From the NCBI RefSeq assembly GCF_021653975.1, contig NZ_JAJKFK010000003.1, positions 868,001 through 932,000 on the forward strand: a DNA stretch of 64,000 nt, in the 5' to 3' direction. Positions 1 to 7,791 of the stretch are shown in pieces (the stretch's first letter is position 1; each line of letters begins with the position of its first letter). The DNA comes from Amycolatopsis sp. GM8. Its GTDB lineage: Bacteria > Actinomycetota > Actinomycetes > Mycobacteriales > Pseudonocardiaceae. Under the pieces are notes generated by a model. It saw only the letters and a list, made by a program, of their open reading frames with translations. It was not told the DNA's origin and did not search any database. A program made the translations under genes and the position numbers.

Positions 1-134
1 GTCGGCCCGCAGTCGCGCGTCCAGTTGCTGGTACAGCCGCTCGCGCATGAGCCACCAGCACGACAGGGACACGGCCACCACGACGGCGGCCACGGCCACC
101 GAGGTGATCATGGCCAGCCGGGCGCGAAGGCTCA
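1..134 (-). CDS. Sensor histidine kinase, N-terminal fragment (gene runs off the window)
   Basis: Only the first 44 codons are present. They begin with ATG at 134 and encode a short basic N-terminus followed by a strongly hydrophobic segment (ITSVAVAAVVVAVSL), then a Trp/Arg-rich stretch and a helix with Leu and Gln. This is the usual first transmembrane helix and start of the sensor region of a two-component kinase. The gene lies 30 bp downstream of an OmpR-type response regulator on the same strand, which is the main support for the call. No catalytic residue is inside the window, so the sensed signal and full domain set cannot be judged. Confidence 0.7.
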
Positions 135-164
135 TCCGGCGCCCCGGGCGCGCGGGCGCGCGGG

Positions 165-860
165 TCACACCGCGCCGTCCCGCAACACGTAGCCGACACC
201 GCGTACGGTGTGCAGCACCCGCGTTTCACCGTGCTCTTCGAGCTTTTTGCGCAGATTCTTGACGAAGACGTCGAGCCCGTTGGAGCCCGCCGGCAGGTCC
301 GCCTCCCACACCTGGTCGCCGAGCACCGGCCGGGTCAGCACCTGCCGGGGATGGCGCAGGAACACCTCCAGGATCGCGAATTCCGTTCTGGTGAGCCGCA
401 CCGGGCGGGCGCCCCGCCGGACTTCACGCGTGACGGGGTTGAGCGTGAGGTCGCCGAACGCGAGCGCGGCGGCTTCGGTGTCGGCGGGCGCCTCCGGCGG
501 TGCGGTCCTGCGCAGCAGCGCGCGGATCCGCGCGAGCAGTTCCTGCAACGCGAACGGCTTCGCCAGGTAGTCGTCGGCGCCCGCGTCGAGACCGGCGACC
601 CGGTCCCCGATCCGGCCGCGCGCGGTCAGCATCAGGACAGGTATGGAGTTTCCCTCGGCGCGCAGCCGCCGGCATGCCTCCACCCCGTCCATTCCGGGCA
701 TCGCCACGTCGAGGATCGCGCCGTCCGGGCGCAGCGTCCGGACGCGCTCCAGTGCTTGCGCGCCGTCGCCGGCGAATTCGACTTCGTATCCTTCGAAGCG
801 CAGCGTGCGCGACAGGGAGTCGCGGACACCCGGATCGTCATCGGCGATCAACAGCAACAT
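165..860 (-). CDS. OmpR/PhoB-family response regulator
   Basis: The 231-residue product has an N-terminal receiver domain. Its acidic triplet is in IADDDPG, the phospho-acceptor Asp in AILDVAMPGMDG and the conserved Lys in LAKPF. A C-terminal winged helix follows, with LTRTEFAILEVFL and the final hairpin RGVGYVL typical of OmpR proteins. The ATG at 860 gives the normal family length; an upstream in-frame start would add an unconserved tail. It is followed directly by the sensor kinase gene on the same strand, so the pair should form a two-component system. The cell-envelope genes beside it suggest, but do not prove, an envelope-related target set. Confidence 0.93.
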   Translation of the reverse strand: MLLLIADDDPGVRDSLSRTLRFEGYEVEFAGDGAQALERVRTLRPDGAILDVAMPGMDGVEACRRLRAEGNSIPVLMLTARGRIGDRVAGLDAGADDYLAKPFALQELLARIRALLRRTAPPEAPADTEAAALAFGDLTLNPVTREVRRGARPVRLTRTEFAILEVFLRHPRQVLTRPVLGDQVWEADLPAGSNGLDVFVKNLRKKLEEHGETRVLHTVRGVGYVLRDGAV

Positions 861-870
861 GGTGCACCGC

Positions 871-1989
871 CTAGAATCCGACGCCGGGATTCGCGCCCGC
901 CGTCGAGCGCAACGACACGGCGAAGAAGTCACGCTGGTCCGGTTTCAGGTACCGGGCCGCCGATCCCGACATGGCCGGCAGCAGGTGGACCGGGTCGCTG
1001 CCGGGCACATCCGGCCGGTATGCGTTGAACGTCACCATCTGCGCGTGGATGTCGAGCTCCATTCCGCGCACCATCCCGGCCCGCACCATGGCGTCGGCCA
1101 ACGTGGTCAGCGTGAGCTTGTCGCCCGCCACATAGATCAGGTTGCCCGCACGGTCGACACCGAGCCCGGAGCGCCACGTGAACTGGAACTGGTTGCTCGC
1201 GCTACCCCAGTCACCGGCCGGGTTCGACCGCAACCCCGGGACCGGGGCTCCCCCGTCGACCACCAGGTGCAGGTTCTGCCGGACGGCCACCACATCGGGC
1301 GTCAGCGTCTCGTCGCGCCCCCACTGTCCAATCGAGACGGTCCCGTCCCGGTGCACCACGGCCGAGGCGACGCCGTCGCGCAGGCGGGGGCCCTCGGTCC
1401 CGTCGAGATAGGCACCGCACCCGCAGTCCTGCGTCTTGAACCCGGAGTTGAATGTCGCCACGAGCCCGAACCGCAGGGCGGCGGGCACGGCGCCCCCTTC
1501 GGGCCCCGCGGCACCCCGTGGCTCCTTCGTGCCGGCGATCAGGCTCGTCTTGACCAGACGCTGATCGAGCCAGGCGACGCCGGCGACAACGCTGGCGTGA
1601 CCGGAATCCGGCCGGATGAACGTGGTGTAATCCGCGGCCGCGCCATCCGCAGCACGGGCTCCCGGGACCCAGACGCCCTCGCCCGGCAATGAGGGCGGCG
1701 CCACCGGTATGTCGGCCGGACGGGCTCCGGACGGCGCGGTCTGCCCAGCCGGCGCGGGTCGGGGCAGTGCCCCAGCGGCAGGGGCCACGGTCGACGGCTG
1801 ATGCCGGGTGTACCACCAGTTCTCGACGGCGTTGACCACCGGCCCGGCCCCGATCTGCCGCATCCAGTCGATGGTTCGCACCGACAGCGACGCGTCACCG
1901 GGATACGCGAGCGCCTGGGCATAGGTCACACCCGGATATGCCAGCACGGCAATGATCCCGAGAGCGACGAACTTACCGCGTCTGCGCAT
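871..1989 (-). CDS. Exported phosphodiester glycosidase (NAGPA/DUF2233) family protein
   Basis: The 372-residue product starts at ATG 1989 with a basic N-terminus and one hydrophobic segment, a signal peptide or anchor. A Pro/Ala-rich linker precedes a C-terminal domain of the phosphodiester glycosidase family, recognised from a repeated Asn/Gly-rich beta pattern: AVVHRDGTVSIGQWG, LHLVVDGG, and DKLTLTTLADAMVRAG followed by MELDIH. Family members remove sugar phosphodiester groups or process exopolysaccharide. It sits 10 bp from the response regulator gene on the same strand and could be co-transcribed with it. The exact substrate is unknown. Confidence 0.8.
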   Translation of the reverse strand: MRRRGKFVALGIIAVLAYPGVTYAQALAYPGDASLSVRTIDWMRQIGAGPVVNAVENWWYTRHQPSTVAPAAGALPRPAPAGQTAPSGARPADIPVAPPSLPGEGVWVPGARAADGAAADYTTFIRPDSGHASVVAGVAWLDQRLVKTSLIAGTKEPRGAAGPEGGAVPAALRFGLVATFNSGFKTQDCGCGAYLDGTEGPRLRDGVASAVVHRDGTVSIGQWGRDETLTPDVVAVRQNLHLVVDGGAPVPGLRSNPAGDWGSASNQFQFTWRSGLGVDRAGNLIYVAGDKLTLTTLADAMVRAGMVRGMELDIHAQMVTFNAYRPDVPGSDPVHLLPAMSGSAARYLKPDQRDFFAVSLRSTAGANPGVGF

Positions 1990-2064
1990 GCCGTCGACGG
2001 TAGGAACGCCCAGGTTTGCGCACGGGTCGCCGAAGGTTATCCCGGAGCAAAATCCGCCTGTCCA

Positions 2065-2080
2065 TCTACAGTGTTGTAGA
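2065..2080. promoter_or_regulatory. BlaI/MecI-type operator at the repressor promoter
   Basis: TCTACAGTGTTGTAGA is a perfect 6-bp inverted repeat around a 4-bp spacer and matches the TACA-N4-TGTA half-site pattern known for BlaI/MecI/CopY repressors. It ends 8 bp before the ATG of the BlaI-like gene and overlaps a possible -10 element (TAGATT, 2077-2082) placed for a leaderless transcript. Autorepression is the likely role. The same half-sites recur at 5165-5200. Confidence 0.8.
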
Positions 2081-2088
2081 TTCAGGGC

Positions 2089-2466
2089 ATGACGCGGCGA
2101 TTCCGGCGGCCCCGGCGCCAGCCCGGTGAGCTGGAGACCGAGGTGCTCGCGGCGTTGTGGGGCGAAGGCAGGCCGATGACGGCGACCGAGGTCCAGGAAA
2201 GCGTCGACACGGAACTGGCCTACACCACCGTGGTCACGATCCTGACCCGGCTGCACGACAAGGGCTCCCTGACCCGTGCGAAGCAGGGGCGTTCCTTCGC
2301 GTATGCCCCGGTCGAAGACGAGGCGGGCCTGGCGGCGCGCCGGATGCGCACGCTGCTCGACACCCAGCCCAACCGCGCGCAGGTGCTCGCGCGGTTCGTG
2401 TCGAACCTGTCGGCCACGGACGAACGAACACTGAAGTCACTGCTACGCGACGCCGGCCAGGAGTGA
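2089..2466 (+). CDS. BlaI/MecI/CopY-family transcriptional repressor
   Basis: The 125-residue protein has an N-terminal winged helix (LETEVLAALWGEGRPMTATEVQESV, then LAYTTVVTILTRLHDKG as recognition helix and RSFAYAP as wing) and a C-terminal dimerisation segment. This is the full size and layout of BlaI proteins. The ATG at 2089 lies right behind a BlaI-type palindrome with no Shine-Dalgarno sequence, so the mRNA is probably leaderless. An M56 peptidase gene follows 4 bp after its stop, the classic partner that cleaves or inactivates the repressor. Together they form a sensor-repressor pair of BlaR/BlaI type whose inducer is not evident. Confidence 0.93.
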   Translation: MTRRFRRPRRQPGELETEVLAALWGEGRPMTATEVQESVDTELAYTTVVTILTRLHDKGSLTRAKQGRSFAYAPVEDEAGLAARRMRTLLDTQPNRAQVLARFVSNLSATDERTLKSLLRDAGQE

Positions 2467-2470
2467 CGCC

Positions 2471-3463
2471 ATGGACGGCGTGGTCATCCCGCTGCTCCTC
2501 CCGCTGGCCGCGTGGCCGTTGACCCGCCTGGCCGCCGGCGCCCCGCCGCGCCTGGCGGTGTGGCTGCTGACCTCCGCCGCCGTCACCTTGGCGAGCGCGA
2601 GCACGGCGGCGCTGGCCGTGCTCACCGTCGCCGGGCTGTCACTGCTGCCCCCGGTCGCGCAGTTCGGAGAGTGGTCTCCGCAGGATCTCCGGGGCATGGA
2701 CATCGCGAGCGTCCCGTGGGAGATCGTGTCCGGGGCCGTGCTCGGGCTCGTCCTGGTTTCGACGGGAATCTCCGTCCAGCGCAAGCATCGCTGGCTGCGG
2801 GGCGTAATGCGGACGATCGCGAGCACGGCGGAGAGCACGGAACTGGTGGTGCTCGCCGACGCCCCGCCGGTGGCGTTCGCCGTGCCGTTCCATGGCGGCC
2901 GGATCGTGGTGTCACAAGCCATGCTCGCCGCGTTGACCCCCGGTGAGCGCTGCGCCCTGCTCACCCACGAGCGAGCACATCTGCGGCACCGGCACCACGT
3001 GTTCCTCATCCTCGTGTCACTGGCGGCCTCGCTGAACCTGCTGTTGTGGCCGCTGCGATCGGCGGTGGCTTTCCAGGTGGAACGGTGGGCCGACGAAGTC
3101 ACCTGCGCCCGGGTCGGCGACCGCCGGCTGGTGGCGTCCGCCGTCGGGAAGGCCGCGCTGGCGGCCAGGACGACCGGCGCCCCGCTGGCGCTCGCGGCCA
3201 CCGGTGGCTCGGTCCCGCGCCGGGTGGCGGCGTTGCTGGACACCCGGCCACGCCGCCCCGGGTGGCGATTCGCGACGGTCACCGGTGCGATGCTCGCCAT
3301 CGCGATCACGGCGTGGTCAGCGCAGGCCAGCGTGGAAGCCGCGGCCGACCTGCACACCCGGATCGAGGCGGCGAGCCTGAGCCACCATCACGCTCACCGG
3401 TCGGACGGCGTGATCGGCGAGCGGCCCGACGCGCAGGCCGCGACGCGCGCACACCTCCAGTAA
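2471..3463 (+). CDS. M56-family membrane metallopeptidase (BlaR1-like, no sensor domain)
   Basis: The 330-residue protein has N-terminal hydrophobic helices, then the zinc-binding HERAH motif in LLTHERAHLRHRHH and the downstream WADEVTCARVG element that supplies the third ligand. A late hydrophobic segment near residue 275 is the last membrane span. There is no penicillin-binding sensor domain, so it is the short actinobacterial M56 form and not a full BlaR1. It is co-transcribed with the BlaI-like gene (4-bp gap). The last 147 bp overlap the convergent deacetylase gene; both frames stay open to their own stops, so this appears to be a true tail-to-tail overlap. Confidence 0.88.
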   Translation: MDGVVIPLLLPLAAWPLTRLAAGAPPRLAVWLLTSAAVTLASASTAALAVLTVAGLSLLPPVAQFGEWSPQDLRGMDIASVPWEIVSGAVLGLVLVSTGISVQRKHRWLRGVMRTIASTAESTELVVLADAPPVAFAVPFHGGRIVVSQAMLAALTPGERCALLTHERAHLRHRHHVFLILVSLAASLNLLLWPLRSAVAFQVERWADEVTCARVGDRRLVASAVGKAALAARTTGAPLALAATGGSVPRRVAALLDTRPRRPGWRFATVTGAMLAIAITAWSAQASVEAAADLHTRIEAASLSHHHAHRSDGVIGERPDAQAATRAHLQ

Positions 3464-4105
3464 CGGCCCGAGGGCGGCTAGCGTCGATCGCCACGACCCG
3501 ACGCTCGCCGCGTGGTCGGAGTCGTGCAGGAGCACGGTGCCGCCGCCGCGCAGATCCTTCAGCACCGTGCGCAGCACGGACGGTCCCGTGGCTTGCGCGG
3601 TCCAGTCGAAGCCCCAACAGGTCCACAGCACCGGTTCGAGCTGTAACCGGTGCGCGGCCATCAGCGCGCTGGTGCTGAACACACCGTAGGGCGCGCGAAT
3701 CCATTGTGGACGGTGACCGGACGCCTGCTCGATCACCTCGCAGGCCCGGGCGAGATCGTCGTGGACCCGGCGGGGTCCGTAGCGCAGGAGACAACGATGT
3801 TCCCAGCCGTGCACGCCGAGTTCGTGTCCGGCGTCGGCGATTTCCCGTGCCAGGCCGGGCGCGCGGGCGACCTGACTGCCGAGGACGAAGAAGGTCGCCC
3901 GCGTCTGCTGCGCGTCGAGCAACCGCAGGAAATGCGGAGTCGACAACGGGTTCGGCCCGTCGTCGAAGGTGAGCGCGACATGGCCGGGGTCGCCGATCCC
4001 GGCGAGCCGGGGCAGGAACTGATTACGCAGCGGCGGCAGGAACGCCGCCGCCGGGGCGGCATGCACCGCGGCGGCCGCCAGTGCGAGCGAGACCGCCGCT
4101 TTCAC
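3317..4105 (-). CDS. Exported polysaccharide deacetylase (NodB homology, CE4)
   Basis: The 262-residue protein begins with an Ala-rich signal peptide and has the CE4 motifs: TFDDGPN (catalytic Asp and metal Asp), HGWEHR (HxxxH metal site) and RAPYG (motif 3). Such enzymes remove N- or O-acetyl groups from cell-wall or surface glycans. Its ATG overlaps the stop of the glycosyltransferase upstream (ATGA), implying coupled translation from the promoter at about 5175, which carries BlaI-type operators. Its 3' end overlaps the M56 gene. The target is probably a wall glycan, judging from its neighbours. Confidence 0.92.
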   Translation of the reverse strand: MKAAVSLALAAAAVHAAPAAAFLPPLRNQFLPRLAGIGDPGHVALTFDDGPNPLSTPHFLRLLDAQQTRATFFVLGSQVARAPGLAREIADAGHELGVHGWEHRCLLRYGPRRVHDDLARACEVIEQASGHRPQWIRAPYGVFSTSALMAAHRLQLEPVLWTCWGFDWTAQATGPSVLRTVLKDLRGGGTVLLHDSDHAASVGSWRSTLAALGPLLEVCARRGLRVGPLADHAVRPVSVMVAQARRLDPGVQVGRGFHAGLR

Positions 4106-5175
4106 GCGGCCCGCGCCGGGACGGCGGCCGGACGCACCATGGCCGCGAGGAGCCGGGCGGGATCGGCGCCCGCGGGCAGGCCCGCGACACTCGCCGTGCT
4201 CAGTGCGGTGGCGAGGCCGGTGCGCGACACGGTCGGAACGAGCCCGATCTCGTCGAGCACGCGGGCGTTCGCTCGCCCGTGCCCAGGCAGGCTCCGGTAG
4301 GTCAGCACGGGCAGCCCGGTCGCGAGCGCTTCGAGCGTGGTCAGCCCTCCGGCGTTCTGCACCACGACGTCACAGGCCCGCATCAGCGCCGGCATGTCGT
4401 CGACCCAGCCGAACACCCGGGTGAAACCGGCCCGGCGCAGCCGTTCGCGGAGGGCGTCGTTGCGCCCGCAGACCACGACCGGATGCGCGGCGCCGGTCGC
4501 GGCGATGTCCTCGGTGGTGCCCTCGACCTCACCGACACCCCAGGAACCGGACACGACCAGTGCGAGCCGCTCCCCTGTGGCGAGGCCGAATCGCTCGCGG
4601 GCGCGGTCGCGTTCACCGGGTGCGGGCGGACGGAAGCCAGGCGCCACAACGGGTCGCGCCGCGATGGCCTTCGGCGCACCGCGACGGCCGGCTGCCGTCG
4701 CGGCGTGCTGGTTGGGGGCGATGTGCAGGTCGACGTGCGGGCTGACGGCCAGCCGGTGCACCGACGGGTCGGTCAGATACACCCCGACCGGCGCCGTCAG
4801 CTCCCCGGTGCGCCGCAGGGCACCCAGCACCTGGCTGGCGAGCGGGTAGGTCGACACGACCAGGGCCGGCGGCGCGGCGAGCAGTTCGCGCAGACGCGGC
4901 GTCGCGAGACCGGCCAGGCTGCCCGCGAGCCGAGCCAGCGGCGCGGACCCGAGCGCCGCCAGCAGGAAGTCCCAGCTACGCGGCGCGACTTCGAGTTCGC
5001 GGTGATAAGCGTCGCAAAGCCGCTGCCCGAGGCGACCCGGCAACAGGTCCAGATAGTCGTGACGGGAGACGGCGAAACCCCGTGCGCCCAGCCGGCGCGC
5101 CAGCTCCGCGGCGGCGCCGTCGTGGCCGGCGCCGATCCGGGCGGAGATGAGCACGACCCGATCTTCTACAGTCAT
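4102..5175 (-). CDS. MGDG-synthase-like glycosyltransferase (GT28-related)
   Basis: The 357-residue cytoplasmic protein opens with ISARIGAGHDGAAAELARRL, matching the SxGxGHxxAA signature of monogalactosyldiacylglycerol synthases and MurG-like enzymes. The C-terminal half has the nucleotide-sugar region (FGWVDDMPALMRACDVVVQNAGGLTT, then EALATGLPVLTY). It should transfer a sugar to a lipid or wall acceptor at the membrane. The ATG lies inside a BlaI-type palindrome and has no Shine-Dalgarno sequence, which suggests a leaderless, BlaI-repressed transcript. The deacetylase follows with a 4-bp overlap. The acceptor is not known. Confidence 0.85.
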   Translation of the reverse strand: MTVEDRVVLISARIGAGHDGAAAELARRLGARGFAVSRHDYLDLLPGRLGQRLCDAYHRELEVAPRSWDFLLAALGSAPLARLAGSLAGLATPRLRELLAAPPALVVSTYPLASQVLGALRRTGELTAPVGVYLTDPSVHRLAVSPHVDLHIAPNQHAATAAGRRGAPKAIAARPVVAPGFRPPAPGERDRARERFGLATGERLALVVSGSWGVGEVEGTTEDIAATGAAHPVVVCGRNDALRERLRRAGFTRVFGWVDDMPALMRACDVVVQNAGGLTTLEALATGLPVLTYRSLPGHGRANARVLDEIGLVPTVSRTGLATALSTASVAGLPAGADPARLLAAMVRPAAVPARAA

Positions 5176-5200
5176 GTAGTATTTCTACATCACTGTAGAA
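5165..5200. promoter_or_regulatory. Two tandem BlaI-type operators over the glycosyltransferase start
   Basis: Two palindromes lie side by side: TCTACAGTCATGTAGT at 5165-5180, which contains the glycosyltransferase ATG (complement of 5173-5175), and TTCTACATCACTGTAGAA at 5183-5200, a perfect 7-bp inverted repeat around 4 bp. Both carry the half-sites seen at 2065-2080 in front of the BlaI-like gene. A repressor bound here would cover the promoter and the start of a leaderless mRNA. Confidence 0.82.
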
Positions 5201-5220
5201 GCTGCGTGTTCCGGGGTCGG

Positions 5221-5655
5221 CTAGTCATGACCGAAGCCGTGGTGCTCGAGTCCGCCGCTGACGATGCCGTGCAGGGCCAACGCGGCCAACGCGGCGAGAA
5301 CCAGCAGTGCGGCCAGGAGGACCAACGCGGTCGCCACCTTGCGACGACGGGCGGCGGTGCCACGGCGACCGGCCAGCACCGCCGCGTCATCACGGAGCTG
5401 CCGCCACGCCATGGCGGCGACAGGGGTCCAGCCCGTGCTCGGCACGCCCGCCGGGGGCAAATCGGCGACCAGCGCGTCGAGTTCGTGGCGGTAGCGCGAG
5501 GAATAGACCTGTTCGAGGCGTTCTTCGACCTCGGACAGCGACAGGCGCCCCTCCCCCGCGGCATCCCGCAGCGCGGCGCTCGTCCGCTCCCGTTCGGCGT
5601 CCGAGCACCGCACGGCGCCCGGATCGGTGGTGATGCCCGTTTCCTGTGCTGACAT
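5221..5655 (-). CDS. DUF1707 protein with C-terminal membrane segment
   Basis: The 144-residue protein starts at ATG 5655, behind an AGGAGG ribosome-binding site. The N-terminal DUF1707 domain reads RCSDAERERTSAALRDAAGEG, then LSEVEERLEQVYSSRY and L.ALVADLP, the hallmark of this actinobacterial family. The C-terminal third is one transmembrane helix (ATALVLLAALLVLAALAAL) plus a short His-containing tail. It lies upstream of the BlaI-controlled glycosyltransferase on the same strand with the operators between them. The molecular role of DUF1707 proteins is not established; membrane-associated regulation is a guess. Confidence 0.85.
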   Translation of the reverse strand: MSAQETGITTDPGAVRCSDAERERTSAALRDAAGEGRLSLSEVEERLEQVYSSRYRHELDALVADLPPAGVPSTGWTPVAAMAWRQLRDDAAVLAGRRGTAARRRKVATALVLLAALLVLAALAALALHGIVSGGLEHHGFGHD

Positions 5656-5833
5656 GGCGGGGCCTCGCCTCCTCTCGATTCCGAGCGTAGGAACCGGAGA
5701 TCCCCGACTGGGCCAGCGGAGGGTTAAGGCACGGCAAGAACTCGCGCGGGTTCGCGTCGTTAGCCGTCCGTTAATCCGGCCTCGACGACACTGCGGACGT
5801 GTATTTCCCCGCATTCACCGAAGGAGCGCCGCG

Positions 5834-6751
5834 ATGAGCCTGACCTATTTCGAAGCGATCGTCGTCGGCGCCTTCCAGGGCGTCACGGAGTTGTTCCCCG
5901 TGTCCAGCCTCGGGCACAGCGTGCTCATCCCCGCCGTCGTCGGCGGCCGGTGGGCCCACGACCTCGACGTCTCCGCGCCCGAATCGCCGTATCTCGCGTT
6001 CATCGTCGGGTTGCACGTGGCCACCGCGGCCGCGCTGCTGGTGTTCTTCTGGCGCGACTGGGTACGGATCATCGGCGGGTTCTTCACCTCGATCCGCTAC
6101 CGGCGTGTCCGGACCCCCGCCGAACGGCTGGCGTGGCTGATCATCCTGGCCACGATCCCGGTCGGGATCAGCGGGCTGCTGCTGGAACACCTTTTCCGGA
6201 GTGTGCTCGGCAAGCCGATCCCCGCCGCGAGCTTCCTGATCGCCAACGGCCTCGTGCTGTATCTCGGCGAACGACTGCGCCGCAAATCTCCGGCCACCCC
6301 TGCCGACGCGCCGGGCGCCGCACGCACCGACACGGCCGGCACCACGCTGGCGGCCGCGGACGTCCGGCTTTCCCGCCTGTCGTTCGGCCGCGGCGTGCTC
6401 ATCGGCTCGGCGCAGATCCTCGCGCTGCTGCCCGGCATCAGCCGCTCGGGCATCACGATGGTCGCGGGCCTGACGCGCGGCCTGACGCATGAGGACGCCG
6501 CGCGATTCTCGTTCCTGCTCGCCACACCGGTCATCCTGGCCGCGGGCGCGCTGAAGATCCCGGACCTCACCGGCCCGCTCGGCGCCGGGATCCACGGTCA
6601 GATCCTCGCCGGGAGCGTCGCGTCCTTCGTCAGCGCCTACCTCGCGGTCCGCTTCCTCACCCGGTATTTCCACACCCGCACGCTCACCCCGTTCGCGATC
6701 TACTGCGGCGTCGCCGGAGCAGGCGCGTTGCTGTGGCTGACACTCGGCTGA
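5834..6751 (+). CDS. uppP: Undecaprenyl-diphosphatase UppP (BacA)
   Basis: The 305-residue polytopic membrane protein contains both BacA signatures: FQGVTELFPVSSLGH near the N-terminus (Glu-rich motif 1) and LLPGISRSGITMVAG (PGxSRSG motif 2). It dephosphorylates undecaprenyl diphosphate to recycle the lipid carrier of peptidoglycan and teichoic-type polymers. The start at ATG 5834 follows AAGGAG at 5821-5826. It is divergent from the DUF1707 gene, in keeping with the envelope theme of this block. Bacitracin resistance on overexpression is known for the family. Confidence 0.95.
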   Translation: MSLTYFEAIVVGAFQGVTELFPVSSLGHSVLIPAVVGGRWAHDLDVSAPESPYLAFIVGLHVATAAALLVFFWRDWVRIIGGFFTSIRYRRVRTPAERLAWLIILATIPVGISGLLLEHLFRSVLGKPIPAASFLIANGLVLYLGERLRRKSPATPADAPGAARTDTAGTTLAAADVRLSRLSFGRGVLIGSAQILALLPGISRSGITMVAGLTRGLTHEDAARFSFLLATPVILAAGALKIPDLTGPLGAGIHGQILAGSVASFVSAYLAVRFLTRYFHTRTLTPFAIYCGVAGAGALLWLTLG

Positions 6752-6758
6752 ACATTCA

Positions 6759-6779
6759 TGTCACAACGGAGATGTGACA
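6759..6779. promoter_or_regulatory. Perfect inverted repeat between uppP and the EXXE membrane protein gene
   Basis: TGTCACA at 6759-6765 and TGTGACA at 6773-6779 form a 7-bp perfect inverted repeat with a 7-bp spacer, 47 bp ahead of the next ATG. The polarity is opposite to a CRP site. With no T-run it is more likely an operator for the 6826-7778 unit than a terminator. The binding protein is unknown. Confidence 0.45.
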
Positions 6780-6825
6780 ACCGTTAGTTTCAGCAGTTAA
6801 GGTGGTCGGCGAAAGGGAGGTTGCG

Positions 6826-7572
6826 ATGAGCAGCGGCGCACTGTTTCTCGCGGTTTTTCTGGCCTGTGCCGTCGAGGCGGTCGAGGCGCTGACGATCGTG
6901 CTGGCGGCCGGCACGGCGCGCGACTGGCGGTCGGCGGGAACGGGTGTCATCGCGGCCCTGGTCGTCCTCGTGGCGATCGTCGCCGCGCTCGGCCCGGCAT
7001 TGGCGGTCGTGCCGCTGGGTGGCCTGCGGCTGGTCGTCGGCGGCCTGCTGCTGGTGTTCGGTCTGCAGTGGCTGCGCAAGGCCGTGCTGCGCGCGAGCGG
7101 CCTGAAAGCCCTGCACGACGAGGCGAAGACCTACGAAAAGGAACTGGCCGCGGCGAAGGCGGTGAGCGGCCGGCGGAAGCCGGGTGTCCGGGATTGGTAC
7201 GCGTTCACGTTGTCGTTCAAGGGAGTCTTCCTGGAAGGGCTGGAGGTCGCCTTCATCGCGCTCACGTTCGGCAGCAACCAGCACGACATCCCGCTGGCCG
7301 CGGTCGCGGCAGTGTCGGCTGTCGCGGTTGTCGCCGTCGCCGGGTTCGCCGCCCGCGCGCCGCTGGCCAGGGTTCCGGAGAACTCGATGAAATTCGTGGT
7401 CGGCGTGATGCTGACAGCCTTCGGTGTCTATTGGGGCGCGGAAGGTGCCGGCGCGGTATGGCCGGGTTCGGACGCGGCGCTGCTGGTCCTGGTGCCCGCT
7501 ATCGCACTGTTCGCGCTCGGCCTGATCGCGATGCTCAAGACCGTCACGGCCGGAATGGAGAACGCCCGATGA
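6826..7572 (+). CDS. COG4280-like polytopic membrane protein with two EXXE motifs
   Basis: The 248-residue protein has about seven hydrophobic segments and an internal two-fold pattern. Each half has an acidic motif inside a membrane helix: VEAVEALTIVLA near residue 17 and FLEGLEVAFIALTFG near residue 140. A charged cytoplasmic loop lies between them (about residues 85-125). EXXE pairs in duplicated transporters such as FTR1 or GDT1 bind metal ions, so metal transport is possible, but this is inference. The start at ATG 6826 follows AAAGGGAGG. The next gene overlaps its stop by 4 bp. Confidence 0.72.
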   Translation: MSSGALFLAVFLACAVEAVEALTIVLAAGTARDWRSAGTGVIAALVVLVAIVAALGPALAVVPLGGLRLVVGGLLLVFGLQWLRKAVLRASGLKALHDEAKTYEKELAAAKAVSGRRKPGVRDWYAFTLSFKGVFLEGLEVAFIALTFGSNQHDIPLAAVAAVSAVAVVAVAGFAARAPLARVPENSMKFVVGVMLTAFGVYWGAEGAGAVWPGSDAALLVLVPAIALFALGLIAMLKTVTAGMENAR

Positions 7573-7778
7573 AACGGCTCCGGCAATTCGCGGCCTTCTG
7601 GTACGACTTCATTGTCGGCGACGACTGGCGCGCGGCGCTCGCGGTGGTGGTGGGGCTGGCGGTGACCTACCTCGTCGCCCGTTCCGGGGCGCCCGCCTGG
7701 TGGATCCTTCCAGCGGCCGTGGCGGTGGTGCTCCCGGTGACGGTGTGGCGGGTGGCCCGCGCACGCCAGCGGTCCTGA
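7569..7778 (+). CDS. Small two-helix membrane protein
   Basis: The 69-residue protein has a basic, aromatic N-terminus (FAAFWYDFIVGDDW) followed by two hydrophobic helices and a basic tail. It starts within the stop codon of the EXXE membrane protein (ATGA), so translation is coupled and a structural partner role is likely. I do not recognise a named family. It ends 13 bp from the convergent ChrB-N gene. Confidence 0.8.
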   Translation: MKRLRQFAAFWYDFIVGDDWRAALAVVVGLAVTYLVARSGAPAWWILPAAVAVVLPVTVWRVARARQRS

Positions 7779-7791
7779 TCGGCGGCGAGAG

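Noticed and set aside
6759..6779. CRP-like site or terminator
   Set aside because: The half-sites are in the reverse order of a CRP site (TCACA first) and there is no T-tract, so it is listed only as a possible operator.
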